Part shown: in pieces, positions 8,846 to 17,071 of the stretch
Numbering within the stretch: the stretch's first letter is position 1
Layout: every line of letters begins with the position of its first letter
Assembly: GCA_017881265.1 (NCBI GenBank)
Contig: JADGRA010000048.1
Coordinates: 54,061 to 118,060, forward strand
Direction: 5' to 3'
DNA from: Myxococcaceae bacterium
GTDB taxonomy: Bacteria; Myxococcota; Myxococcia; Myxococcales; Myxococcaceae
Length of the DNA: 64,000 nt
Translations under genes and position numbers: made by a program
Notes under the pieces: generated by a model
Seen by the model: the letters and a program-made list of their open reading frames with translations, nothing else
The model's database searches: none
What the model was told of the DNA's origin: nothing

Positions 8846-9195
8846 TCCAGAGTCCCCTTCCGGATGCCCCACACCCAGCCCAGCATGAGCACGCCGACGA
8901 AGCTGCCCACCGCCCACAGCCCGCCCTTCCCCATCTCGCGCGTGATGATTCCCCACGGGAGCACCAGCGCCGCTTCAATGTCAAAGAGGACGAAGAAGAG
9001 AGCGACCACGTAGTAGCGAGCGTGAAACTGGACCCAGGCTGGAGCGTTGGGCGTCTCGCCGCACTCGTACGTCTCGCGCTTGAGGCGCGAGCTGCTCCGG
9101 GCACGGACGCGCAACAGCCTGGCGCCCACGAGAAGGCTCGCGGCCACCGCAGCGGAAACCAGCAGAAAACCGACCAGCGCGAGACCCTGACTCAC
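8836..9195 (-). CDS. nuoA: NADH-quinone oxidoreductase subunit A
   Basis: Three-helix membrane subunit (119 aa) of complex I. The conserved loop KRETYECGETP and the segment FHARYYVVALFFVLFDIEAA are diagnostic. The frame is open further upstream to an ATG at 9258 that overlaps the preceding gene. The GTG at 9195 is preferred because it has a strong AGGAGGG ribosome site about ten bases upstream and gives the usual NuoA length and first helix (GLALVGFLLVSAAVAAS). It is the first nuo gene after korAB and the rubrerythrin-like gene. Confidence 0.92.
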   Translation of the reverse strand: MSQGLALVGFLLVSAAVAASLLVGARLLRVRARSSSRLKRETYECGETPNAPAWVQFHARYYVVALFFVLFDIEAALVLPWGIITREMGKGGLWAVGSFVGVLMLGWVWGIRKGTLEWV

Positions 9196-9220
9196 CGTGA
9201 AACGGCCCTCCTGGAGACCC

Positions 9221-9760
9221 TCACTGTGCCACCGGATCATCCCCGTAGGCTTCTGCATTCGCGGAGGGCTCGCCCGAAGTCCGAGCCATTTCCTGCTTGA
9301 CTAACGCCTGATGCTCCACTTCCTCGTCGCGGAGCTCGGTGAAGAGCGCACGGACCTCGGCGTTCTGGAGCTGGGGAATGGCGCGCGCGAAGAAGTCATA
9401 GGCCTTCTCCTCGGCGGCCAGCGCCGTCTTCAGCGCCTGCTCGACGCTCATGAAGACTCGCACCTGGTCAAACTCCGGCGCCTCGACGTCGAAGACTTTC
9501 GCCCGGATGGCGCTGGAAATCTCACCCGGAAAGAGCGCCTGCCGCCGCTCCGCCAACCGTGACCGGTGAATCTCTTCCACCCGGGCCATGCGGGCGAAGA
9601 AGTTGGCCGCATCGACGGTGTGATGGAGGGTGAGCTGCTCGGCGAAGTCTTGGTACCGGTCGCGCGCCTCCTCCTCGATGGAGATGGCGAGGTCGAGTCC
9701 GTCTCGCAAGGTCAGCCGCGTGAAGTCGATGCCTTGGGTAGGAGTCACGTCCATCCTCAC
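9221..9760 (-). CDS. Rubrerythrin-family ferritin-like diiron protein
   Basis: Four-helix-bundle diiron protein (179 aa) with the ligand pattern of the rubrerythrin/ferritin-like superfamily: a first Glu in SIEEEARDRYQDFA, ExxH in RVEEIHRSRL, a third-helix Glu in AAEEKAYDFFARA and a final EExEH in LRDEEVEHQALV. There is no C-terminal rubredoxin domain. The GTG at 9760 overlaps the korB stop as GTGA; a second start (ATG) lies at 9754. Its position between korB and nuoA, with almost no spacing, suggests a role tied to the oxygen-sensitive iron-sulfur enzymes beside it, such as peroxide removal or iron handling. That role is inferred from context. Confidence 0.85.
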   Translation of the reverse strand: MRMDVTPTQGIDFTRLTLRDGLDLAISIEEEARDRYQDFAEQLTLHHTVDAANFFARMARVEEIHRSRLAERRQALFPGEISSAIRAKVFDVEAPEFDQVRVFMSVEQALKTALAAEEKAYDFFARAIPQLQNAEVRALFTELRDEEVEHQALVKQEMARTSGEPSANAEAYGDDPVAQ

Positions 9761-10659
9761 TTTTGCAAATAGGCGTCGAGCACGCGCTCACGTGGTTGAC
9801 GAGTTTTGGCCAGTTCAGCCTGACGCAGGCGGACCAGCGCGTCGTACGTCGGTGGGGGGGCCGGGTTCCGGTAGAAGACTCCGGTGTAGAGTTCCTTCCC
9901 GTACGCGCGGGCCAGGTCGAGGGCGGCCAGTTGGTTGGAGCTGTCGTGCCCCAGGCTGGCCAGGGGCTTCATCTTCGCCTTGTGGGCGCGGAGCTGTTGC
10001 TCCTCCTCACCGAACGTCACGCAGGGCGACTGGATGTTGACGAAGGCGAAGCCCGGGTAGCGCAGCGCCTCCTCGACGAGCGCCGCCATCCCAGGCATGT
10101 CGGCGGGCGTCGCCTGGGCGACGAAGCCTGCGCCGTAGGCAAGCACGTACAGCAGCGGGTTAATCGGCTCCTCGAGGCTGCCGAACGGCGAGGTGACGGT
10201 GTGAAGGCCCTTGGGCGCGGTGGGCGACAGCTGCCCCTTGGTGAGCCCGTACACCTGGTTGTCCATCACCAGGTAGGTGAGGTCGATGTTGCGGCGGATG
10301 GCGTGGGCGACATGGCCCCCGCCGATGGAGAACCCGTCCCCGTCGCCGCCGGCAACGACCACCAGGAGCTCGGGACTCGCCAGCTTCACGCCCTGGGCGA
10401 TGGGGAGCGCTCGCCCGTGCACGCTGTTGAAGCCGTAGGCGGTGGTGTACCCCGGGATGCGGCTCGAGCAGCCGATGCCGGAGATGAAGGCAATCTCGTG
10501 TGGCTGCCGTCCGATGGCGCTCAGCGCGCGGTAAAGCGCCTGCAGCACGCCGAAGTCCCCGCACCCCGGACACCAGATGGGCTTGAGGTCGCTCTTGTAG
10601 TCCTTGGGCTGCAGCGCAGCGGGGGTCTGGGGCTGCACGGGCTTGGCTTGGAGTTCCAT
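9757..10659 (-). CDS. korB: 2-oxoacid:ferredoxin oxidoreductase, beta subunit (2-oxoglutarate type)
   Basis: Thiamine-diphosphate-binding subunit (300 aa) that oxidatively decarboxylates a 2-oxoacid to an acyl-CoA while reducing ferredoxin. Four cysteines fit the single [4Fe-4S] cluster of this family: C30 and C33 in WCPGCGDFG, C64 in GIGCSSR and C213 in QSPCVTFG. The TPP/Mg site reads AGGDGDGFSIGGGH, with DNQVYGLTKGQLSPT after it. The ATG at 10659 lies one base after the korA stop. The frame is open upstream through korA antisense-like sequence, which is not used. Substrate preference (2-oxoglutarate versus another 2-oxoacid) cannot be settled from sequence alone. Confidence 0.93.
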   Translation of the reverse strand: MELQAKPVQPQTPAALQPKDYKSDLKPIWCPGCGDFGVLQALYRALSAIGRQPHEIAFISGIGCSSRIPGYTTAYGFNSVHGRALPIAQGVKLASPELLVVVAGGDGDGFSIGGGHVAHAIRRNIDLTYLVMDNQVYGLTKGQLSPTAPKGLHTVTSPFGSLEEPINPLLYVLAYGAGFVAQATPADMPGMAALVEEALRYPGFAFVNIQSPCVTFGEEEQQLRAHKAKMKPLASLGHDSSNQLAALDLARAYGKELYTGVFYRNPAPPPTYDALVRLRQAELAKTRQPRERVLDAYLQK

Positions 10660-10660
10660 G

Positions 10661-12418
10661 TCAGCTCTCCGCCATCGCGAGCCCGGACAGCTTCTCGAGC
10701 ACTTCGGTGGGCTGGAAGGGGTTGGCACCACTCCTCGCGAAGGGCACGACGCCCTTCGGGACGTCCACGAACATCCGCAGGATGCGGTAGAGCTGGCCTT
10801 GGTAGGAGAGCTCGACCACCAGCCCCGCGCGGACCGACGCGAAGAAGTCCTGGTAGATGCGTTCGGCCACGGGGTAGACCAGGGTCGGGACGAGCAGCTT
10901 GACGTCGAGCCCCTTCGCACGCGCGAGCTCGAAGGCTTCCCGTGCGACGCCGGCCGTGCTCCCCCAGCTCACCAGCGCGTAGCGAGCATCGCGGCTCCCG
11001 AGAACTTCGAAGAGGTCCGTCCGCTGCTTCAGCGGCTCGAGCTTCTTGAAGCGCTTCTCGTTCATACGCTCGTGCATCGCGCCGCTGGCCGTCGGGTCTC
11101 CGTGCTCGTTGTGTTCAATCCCGGCGCCCAGGTAGTTGCCGCCTGCCATTCCTGGGTGGCTGAGCGGGCTGATGCCCGACTCGGTCAGGCGGAAACGCTG
11201 GTACCCATCGAGCTCCGCTCCCGCCGGGACAACGCGGCGCTCCAGGGTGAAGCGTGAGGTGTCTATGGCATCGACGGTTTCCTTGCGCTGAGCAATCTCC
11301 TGGTCTGACAGGATGATGACCGGAGTCTGGTACCGCTCGGCGATGTTGAACGCCTCCACCGTCGTGCTGAAGGTGTCGGCCACGGTGGTCGGGGCGAGCA
11401 CCGGACGGACGACATCCCCGTGGGCCGAGAACGCGGCCTGGAAGAGGTCGGCCTGCTCCGGCTTCGTCGGGATGCCCGTCGACGGGCCGCCCCGCTGCAC
11501 GTTGAGCACCACCAGCGGGAGCTCGGCGATGGAGGCAAGCCCGAGAATCTCCGTCTTCAGCGACATGCCGGGACCCGAGGTGGCAGTCATCGACTTCTTC
11601 CCAGCGTAGGAGGCTCCCAGCGCTGCGCCGACGCCGCTGATTTCGTCCTCTGCCTGGAGGACGACTCCACCGTGTTGCAGGAGTTCTCGGGAGAGTATCT
11701 GCATCACCTCGGTGGAAGGGGTGATGGGATAGCCGCCGAAGAATTCGACACCGCTGAAGATGGCTCCAGCGGCGCACATGTCGTTGCCGTCGCAGAGGAG
11801 CTTCGGGCCCGTCGGCGCAGCAGGCCGGGCGAGCACCCGCGGCTCAGCCAAGGGGTGCGTCTGCGCGTACTCGAACCCGCTTGCCAGGGCCCGCTCGTTC
11901 GCCTCGAACAGGCCGGCGCCCTTGCCACCGAACTTCTTCTTCAACCCTCGCAGGAGCGCCTCCCTCGGAATCCCGAGCCAGCCGGAGACGAGGCCCAGCA
12001 CCACGCTGGTCTTCGCCTTGTCGGTGCCGGCTGACTTTTTCGCCATCTCGGTGATGGGCACTGAGAAGACCAGCGCCTTCGAGAGTGGACGGGTCGCGGG
12101 TGTCTCGGGCGGTGGCCCGGCCTTCTCCTCGTGAATCACCAGCGTGGAGCTGCCGAGCGGCAGCTCGGCTCCGAACTTGAAGAAGTCTTCCCAGTTGAGG
12201 GCCACCGCGACGTCCAGCGCGCCCCCAGGGTTGAGGATTCGGCGGGTGGACAGTCGCACGCGGCAGGAGGACTCGCCTCCGCGGATTTGAGAGCCGAAGC
12301 TCTTCGTCATCATCGCGTGGTAGCCCTCGGACGAAGCTGCGGCGAGCAACGACTCGCCTGCGCTCACGACGCCGTCGCCGCCCGAGCCAGCCATTCCCAA
12401 GACGAGGTCATCGGCCAT
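10661..12418 (-). CDS. korA: 2-oxoacid:ferredoxin oxidoreductase, fused gamma-alpha subunit
   Basis: 585-aa partner of KorB. The N-terminal ~190 residues are the gamma domain (GMAGSGGDGVVSAGESLL, then KSFGSQIRGGESSCRVRLS). The rest is the alpha domain, with CDGNDMCAAGAIFSGVEFFG, GYPITPSTEVMQ, ATSGPGMSLKTE and NVQRGGPSTGIPTKPEQAD. This gamma-alpha fusion is the common arrangement in bacterial two-subunit 2-oxoglutarate:ferredoxin oxidoreductases. It is the first gene of the twelve-gene unit that continues through nuo. The ATG at 12418 has no obvious strong ribosome site. Confidence 0.93.
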   Translation of the reverse strand: MADDLVLGMAGSGGDGVVSAGESLLAAASSEGYHAMMTKSFGSQIRGGESSCRVRLSTRRILNPGGALDVAVALNWEDFFKFGAELPLGSSTLVIHEEKAGPPPETPATRPLSKALVFSVPITEMAKKSAGTDKAKTSVVLGLVSGWLGIPREALLRGLKKKFGGKGAGLFEANERALASGFEYAQTHPLAEPRVLARPAAPTGPKLLCDGNDMCAAGAIFSGVEFFGGYPITPSTEVMQILSRELLQHGGVVLQAEDEISGVGAALGASYAGKKSMTATSGPGMSLKTEILGLASIAELPLVVLNVQRGGPSTGIPTKPEQADLFQAAFSAHGDVVRPVLAPTTVADTFSTTVEAFNIAERYQTPVIILSDQEIAQRKETVDAIDTSRFTLERRVVPAGAELDGYQRFRLTESGISPLSHPGMAGGNYLGAGIEHNEHGDPTASGAMHERMNEKRFKKLEPLKQRTDLFEVLGSRDARYALVSWGSTAGVAREAFELARAKGLDVKLLVPTLVYPVAERIYQDFFASVRAGLVVELSYQGQLYRILRMFVDVPKGVVPFARSGANPFQPTEVLEKLSGLAMAES

Positions 12419-12777
12419 GGGAGAACCCCGGCCCTTCCTTCAGGACAGCGCTGCCGCTGAAGCGAGGCCACACCAACGACGAGAAATGCGCGTGGCCTCT
12501 CGGCCGACGCAAAGTCTGCGGGCCACCCTGGGCCCTCCTCCGACAAGCCGCTCGCATGCTAGGAATCCCTTTTCAGAAATGCTTCTGACGCAAGGCACCA
12601 CTTGCACAAGCCATGCACGCATTCGCTCGGGACCCTCACACTGGCAGTGACGAACGCGGGACCGGCAGGACAGCTTTTCCAGTTTGGCTGACGCCCCGTC
12701 TAACGGCGCGAGTGCCACGCCATGGGGCTCGCCGCCTCCCTTCGGACTCGAAACAGGGTCCTGGGGTGGCGCGGCGA
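12419..12777. other. Divergent intergenic region between korA and the OsmC-like gene
   Basis: About 360 bases with no convincing gene. It must hold the promoter of the kor-nuo unit on one strand and that of the OsmC-like gene on the other. I could not identify a convincing -35/-10 pair or a clear operator. Short frames on both strands lack conserved features. Confidence 0.5.
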
Positions 12778-13308
12778 ATGCTTCCCCTTCGTCCCATGAA
12801 GCCGCCTGCTCAGGCGCAACATCTGGGCAGCCTCCACAGCGTGGTCGCCCACGTCGCGGAGACGTGTCTTCGCTCCCATGGTGCAGCCTGGAGTTTGTCC
12901 GCCATGGGCGGCGGCGCCGGCCCCCAACCGCCAGGCAACCTCGACGTGGGCTGGCCGGCGGAGACCCTCCTCGTCGGAGCGGCGGACACGTCCGTGTTTG
13001 CCGACTTCACCAAGCGGGCGCAGGCAGCGTGCCTGGAGGTGCTCTTTTACGAGAGCACCGCCATGGGACGCTGGACCGACGGGCCAGAGGGCTCGGCGCT
13101 GCTCGACCTCGTCGTCCGCCCTCGCCTCGGCGTCCACTCGACTTCGGACGCAGCTCGGGCTCGAGAGCTGCTCCGGCTGGTGCAGCGCTTCTGCATTTTC
13201 AGCCGGGAAATCGGCAGCGGCCTCACCATCGACCCAGTGGTCGAGGTCTGGCAGGCCCGTGAGCGGCGAAAGCCCTTGGAGCTGGGCCAACCGAGCCCAG
13301 AGCACTGA
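12778..13308 (+). CDS. OsmC-like protein lacking the usual peroxidatic cysteine
   Basis: Resembles the OsmC/Ohr superfamily of thiol peroxidases: a PAETLLVGA-type helix start, a strand and loop ending in LLDLVVRPRLGVHS, and a helix with the second conserved cysteine in LVQRFCIFSREIGSG. The first catalytic cysteine, expected in the helix at LLVGAADTSVFADF, is replaced by Thr/Ser, so classic peroxidase activity is doubtful. The start is uncertain: ATG at 12778 follows a weak GGGGTGG, and ATG at 12796 is an alternative. The frame extends upstream but that part looks non-coding. It ends two bases before the next gene, so the two are probably cotranscribed. Confidence 0.65.
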   Translation: MLPLRPMKPPAQAQHLGSLHSVVAHVAETCLRSHGAAWSLSAMGGGAGPQPPGNLDVGWPAETLLVGAADTSVFADFTKRAQAACLEVLFYESTAMGRWTDGPEGSALLDLVVRPRLGVHSTSDAARARELLRLVQRFCIFSREIGSGLTIDPVVEVWQARERRKPLELGQPSPEH

Positions 13309-13310
13309 GT

Positions 13311-15287
13311 ATGAAACCAAGCCCGACAGAATTCACGGACAGACGCCAGGCGCTCGTGTCTGGTCTTGCCCTGCGCGGCATCGAGGACGCGGCGGTGCGG
13401 CGGGCGATGCTGGAGGTGCCACGGCACCGGTTCCTTCCAGAGGCGCTTTCCGAGTTCGCCTACCGAGACGTGCCGCTTCCCATCGACGAAGGGCAGACCA
13501 TCTCCCAGCCCTACATCGTCGCTTGGATGACACAGGCTGCAGCCCTGAAGTCTTCGTCCCGGGTGCTCGAGGTCGGGACGGGTTCCGGCTACGCGGCCGC
13601 CGTCGCCTCGCGCGTCGCCGGCACCGTCTACAGCGTGGAGCGACACCGGATGCTGGCCGAGTCGGCGCGCGCTCGCCTCGCCGAGCTCGGCTACAGCAAC
13701 GTCCACGTGCTTCGCGGCGACGGGACGCGCGGCTGGCCCGACCATGCCCCGTACGACGCCATCCTGGTCGCTGCCGGAGGACCCTCCGTCCCCGAGGCGC
13801 TCCTCGAGCAGCTCGCCCCGGGAGGCACCCTCGTCATGCCGGTCGGACCGGCGGACACGCAGGTCCTCATCCGGTTGCGCCGGGCGAAGGACGGCACGCT
13901 GGAGCGCGAGGAGATGGGGGACGTGCGCTTCGTCCCACTGGTCGGCGAGGCGGGCTGGAAACCCCGCGCAGGAGGCCTCCCTGGACGCGGCCTGCCTGGC
14001 CTGCTTCGTGAATCCGTCGAACCGCTCGACTCCATCGAGACGGGCGACCTCCGGCAACTCGTGGGTCGCCTGGCGCGCGCACGCGTGGTTCTCCTGGGCG
14101 AGGCCACTCACGGCACGAGCGAGTTCTACCGGATGCGCACGCGCATCACCCGCGAGCTGGTGGAGAGGCACGGTTTCGGGATTGTGGCCGTCGAAGCAGA
14201 CTGGCCGGATGCCGCGCGCATCGACCGCTATGTCCGTCACCTGAAGCCCTCCTCCAGTCCCTGGAAGCCCTTCACTCGCTTTCCTACGTGGATGTGGCGG
14301 AACGAGGAAGTACGGGCCTTCGCGGAGTGGCTGCGCCGCCACAATGCCGAGGTCCACGACCCCGCGCGTCGGGTGAGCTTCTCCGGGCTCGACCTGTACA
14401 GCCTCTTCGCCTCGGCCGATGTGGTGGTGCGCTACCTCGACACCGTCGACCCCGAAGCAGCGCGCGTGGCCCGAGAGCGGTACGGCAACCTGACGCCGTG
14501 GCAGTCCGACCCCGCCACCTACGGCAGGGCGGTGGTGTCGGGCCGCTTCCAGTCTTGCGAACCCGAGGTGGTGAAGGTCCTCGTCGACCTGCTCGAGCAG
14601 CGCCTCGCCTATGCGTCCCGGGATGGCGAGCGGTTCTTCGACGCCACCCAGAATGCGCGCGTCGTGGCCAATGCCGAGCGGTACTACCGCGTCATGTACC
14701 AGGGCAACGTCGCCTCCTGGAACCTTCGCGACCAGCACATGTTCGACACGCTGTCGACACTGCTCGCCTTCCGGGGGCCCAGCTCGAAGGCCGTCGTCTG
14801 GGCACACAACTCCCACCTCGGGGACGCCTCGGCGACGGAGATGGGCACTCACGGGGAACACAACGTCGGACAGCTCTGCCGGCGGGCGCTGGGCACCGAG
14901 GCCTACCTTGTGGGCTTGGGGACGGACCACGGAACCGTCGTCGCCGCCACGGACTGGGGCGGCCCCATGCAGGTCAAGCAGGTCCGCCCGGCCGACCCAC
15001 GGAGCATCGAGGCGGTCTGCCACCAAACAGGGCTGCCAGCTTTCGTCCTTCCCCTGCGAGACAGCCGCCACGAGGCAGTGCGCGATGAGCTGGCCGCGCC
15101 ACGACTGGAGCGGGCCATTGGCGTCATCTACCGGCCGGAGACGGAGCTCCTGAGCCACTACTTTCAGGCCAGCCTGGCGAACCAGTTCGACGCCTGGGTG
15201 TGGTTCGACGAGACGAGCGCCCTGCATCCCTTGGGTGGAGGCGCAACAGAGCCAGGGCTCCCGGACACCTACCCCTTTGGCGTCTGA
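13311..15287 (+). CDS. Protein-L-isoaspartate O-methyltransferase fused to an erythromycin-esterase-family domain
   Basis: A 658-aa two-domain protein. Residues 1 to about 215 are a PCMT-type methyltransferase that would repair isoaspartyl damage with S-adenosylmethionine: GQTISQPYIVAW at 61-72 and the SAM motif VLEVGTGSGY at 85-94. Residues about 240-640 are an erythromycin-esterase (Ere/DUF) domain with VVLLGEATHGTSEFYRMR (E264, H267 in the family's catalytic positions), VAVEADWPDA and VVWAHNSHLGD. Ere-family domains hydrolyse macrolide lactones in some enzymes, but most members are uncharacterised, so resistance should not be assumed. The ATG at 13311 lies just after the OsmC-like stop. 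Confidence 0.9.
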   Translation: MKPSPTEFTDRRQALVSGLALRGIEDAAVRRAMLEVPRHRFLPEALSEFAYRDVPLPIDEGQTISQPYIVAWMTQAAALKSSSRVLEVGTGSGYAAAVASRVAGTVYSVERHRMLAESARARLAELGYSNVHVLRGDGTRGWPDHAPYDAILVAAGGPSVPEALLEQLAPGGTLVMPVGPADTQVLIRLRRAKDGTLEREEMGDVRFVPLVGEAGWKPRAGGLPGRGLPGLLRESVEPLDSIETGDLRQLVGRLARARVVLLGEATHGTSEFYRMRTRITRELVERHGFGIVAVEADWPDAARIDRYVRHLKPSSSPWKPFTRFPTWMWRNEEVRAFAEWLRRHNAEVHDPARRVSFSGLDLYSLFASADVVVRYLDTVDPEAARVARERYGNLTPWQSDPATYGRAVVSGRFQSCEPEVVKVLVDLLEQRLAYASRDGERFFDATQNARVVANAERYYRVMYQGNVASWNLRDQHMFDTLSTLLAFRGPSSKAVVWAHNSHLGDASATEMGTHGEHNVGQLCRRALGTEAYLVGLGTDHGTVVAATDWGGPMQVKQVRPADPRSIEAVCHQTGLPAFVLPLRDSRHEAVRDELAAPRLERAIGVIYRPETELLSHYFQASLANQFDAWVWFDETSALHPLGGGATEPGLPDTYPFGV

Positions 15288-15361
15288 GTCCTGCGCTGCG
15301 ACGGGCGGCGGACACCGCCAGCGAGACGCGCCCCTGCCCGAACGGGCAGTTGTCAGCCGGG

Positions 15362-15862
15362 ATGGGCCCGACCAAGCTTGAGGTAATGGGCGAGCACGCC
15401 AAGCGGATTCCGACGCTGTACGAATGGATGGGGGGACTGCCCGCACTCGAGCGCCTCTTCGAGACGTTTTACCGGGTGGTGCCGGAAGACGACTTGCTCG
15501 GGCCCGTCTTCGCGAAGATGTCGAAGGACCACGTCGCCCACGTCTCCGCCTTCGTCGCGGAGGTGTTCGGGGGGCCCAAGGCCTACAGCGAACACCACGG
15601 GGGACACGCCCAGATGATTCTGCGGCACGTGGGACGGGCACTGACGGAGGAACAGCGCCAGCGCTGGATGCAGCTTCTGCTGCACTGCGCCGACGAGATT
15701 GGCGTGCCGGCGGACCCCGAGTTTCGGTCCGCCCTCGTCGGCTACCTGGAATGGGGAACACGCCTGGCGGTCCTGAACTCCAAGCCAGGCACCACCGTCC
15801 AGCCAGATGCCCCGATGCCGAAGTGGGGCTGGGGCGAGGTGAAGGGACCCTACACCGGCTAA
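15362..15862 (+). CDS. Group II truncated haemoglobin (GlbO-like)
   Basis: A 166-aa haem protein of the 2-on-2 globin family, which binds oxygen or detoxifies NO and peroxides. The pattern TLYEWMGGLPALERLFETFY, then VVPEDDLLGPVFAKM, VAEVFGGPKAYSEHHGGH and a candidate proximal His in ILRHVGRALTEEQRQRW fits truncated globins. A Pro/Trp-rich C-terminus (DAPMPKWGWGEVKGPY) follows. An alternative start is the ATG at 15386, which keeps the whole globin fold. The open frame extends upstream to 15200 across the end of the previous gene, and that part is rejected. Confidence 0.88.
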   Translation: MGPTKLEVMGEHAKRIPTLYEWMGGLPALERLFETFYRVVPEDDLLGPVFAKMSKDHVAHVSAFVAEVFGGPKAYSEHHGGHAQMILRHVGRALTEEQRQRWMQLLLHCADEIGVPADPEFRSALVGYLEWGTRLAVLNSKPGTTVQPDAPMPKWGWGEVKGPYTG

Positions 15863-15877
15863 CCCCCGTCTTGCAGG

Positions 15878-15926
15878 CAGCGAGGCGTGCCTGCCTCCCC
15901 GACAGGGGCGGCAGGCACGCTCGCTG
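15878..15926. terminator. Inverted repeat between convergent genes, likely bidirectional terminator
   Basis: The left arm CAGCGAGGCGTGCCTGCC (15878-15895) pairs with GGCAGGCACGCTCGCTG (15910-15926), leaving one bulged base and a 14-base loop. It lies exactly between the haemoglobin gene and the convergent phosphoesterase gene. There is no clear T tract, as is common in high-GC genomes. Confidence 0.65.
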
Positions 15927-15934
15927 GAACCGGC

Positions 15935-17071
15935 TTACTTCTCAAAGAGGTCGATGAGGAGCTCGTCCTCGTTGAGCCCGCACGTGTTGGCCAGACAGCC
16001 GAGGTGCCAAAGCTTCTGGATGGTGCCCAGCATGGTGTAGTGGTTGGCGTACTTCCACGTCACGCGCGGACGGAACGAGTCGGAGGTGAAGACGATGGCC
16101 GGAGCGTGCGCGCCGCCGAGCACCACGCCGCCGACGCCGGTCGGGCTGCCACAGCAGCCGGCGAAACCAGCGTAGTCATCCTCATCCCAGACGATGACGA
16201 TGGCTGCGCCCTCGTCCCACGCCTCGGAGCGAACAATCTTCCGGACCGTCTCGCGCAGAAACTTGTCGCCGAGCTGGATGGCTCCGTGGTCGAGGCCGCT
16301 CGCCGGGTAGGCGCACTCGGGGATGCCTGCCAGGCCCGAGTTCGTGGCATTCATCCCGTGCATGTCGTGGCACTGGTCCGGGCTCAACCACACGAAGGCC
16401 GGGACGTTGCCACTGGCCAGGTCCGAGTCGAACTCCACCTCGAAGGGGACAATCTTGCTCAGGCGGTCATCGTTGCTGCGGATGTCGCTGAAGTAGACGA
16501 AGGGATTGTGCTTCTGGGCGTACAGGGGGACGGTCGTGCCGTTGATGACCGGGGCGTTGGTGACGTCCCACCCGCCAGCGGGCATCGACTGCATGTACGC
16601 CTTCCAGCTCAAGTTCTTGGCCTCAAGCTGGTCGACCAGGTTCTTCCCAGAGAACCAGTGCTTCGTTGCCGAAGCGCCCGCGATTTGCGCCGGGCTCAGG
16701 TAGTTGCCGGCCGTGCCATCACCGGACCCCGGGATGAACTCCTCCGGCGCGCAGGTGATGCTGGGTCCGGCCGCACAGTCGTCCCAGATTCCCTGAAAGT
16801 CGCCGGAGAAGAGCGCCAGGTAGTTAGGGAGGCTGGGGTGTGTCGTGCCGTAATAATTGCCCGAGACGCCAGAGTGCTCAGCGAGCTCATTGATGAACGG
16901 TGCGTCGGCGTAATTCCCCAAAATCTCATCCGTCGCGTGGTTCTCCATCATGATGAGGAAAATGTGCTTGAAGCGGCGGCCACCCTCGTGATGGTCGTCG
17001 TCGCCCCAGCCGTGAGCGACGGCAGGTGAGGCGAGAAGCAGTGCAACACACGCTGCGAGCAATCGAGTCAT
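15935..17071 (-). CDS. Secreted phosphoesterase (acid phosphatase/phospholipase C family)
   Basis: A 378-aa exported hydrolase. The N-terminus MTRLLAACVALLLASPAVAHG is a typical Sec signal peptide. The mature part starts with the family motif HIFLIMMENHATDEILGN, followed by THPSLPNYLALFSGD, VWLSPDQCHDMHG and IVIVWDEDDYAGF, as in the AcpA/phosphoesterase family (Pfam 04185), which acts on phosphate esters or phospholipids. Paired cysteines near the end (CCGSP, CLANTCG) suggest disulfides in an exported protein. The ATG at 17071 follows a GAGGGGA ribosome site. The precise substrate is unknown. Confidence 0.87.
   Translation of the reverse strand: MTRLLAACVALLLASPAVAHGWGDDDHHEGGRRFKHIFLIMMENHATDEILGNYADAPFINELAEHSGVSGNYYGTTHPSLPNYLALFSGDFQGIWDDCAAGPSITCAPEEFIPGSGDGTAGNYLSPAQIAGASATKHWFSGKNLVDQLEAKNLSWKAYMQSMPAGGWDVTNAPVINGTTVPLYAQKHNPFVYFSDIRSNDDRLSKIVPFEVEFDSDLASGNVPAFVWLSPDQCHDMHGMNATNSGLAGIPECAYPASGLDHGAIQLGDKFLRETVRKIVRSEAWDEGAAIVIVWDEDDYAGFAGCCGSPTGVGGVVLGGAHAPAIVFTSDSFRPRVTWKYANHYTMLGTIQKLWHLGCLANTCGLNEDELLIDLFEK

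Noticed and set aside
13047..15761. 904-aa minus-strand open frame opposite the PCMT-Ere fusion
   Set aside because: No motifs; the plus strand carries complete catalytic motifs in both domains.
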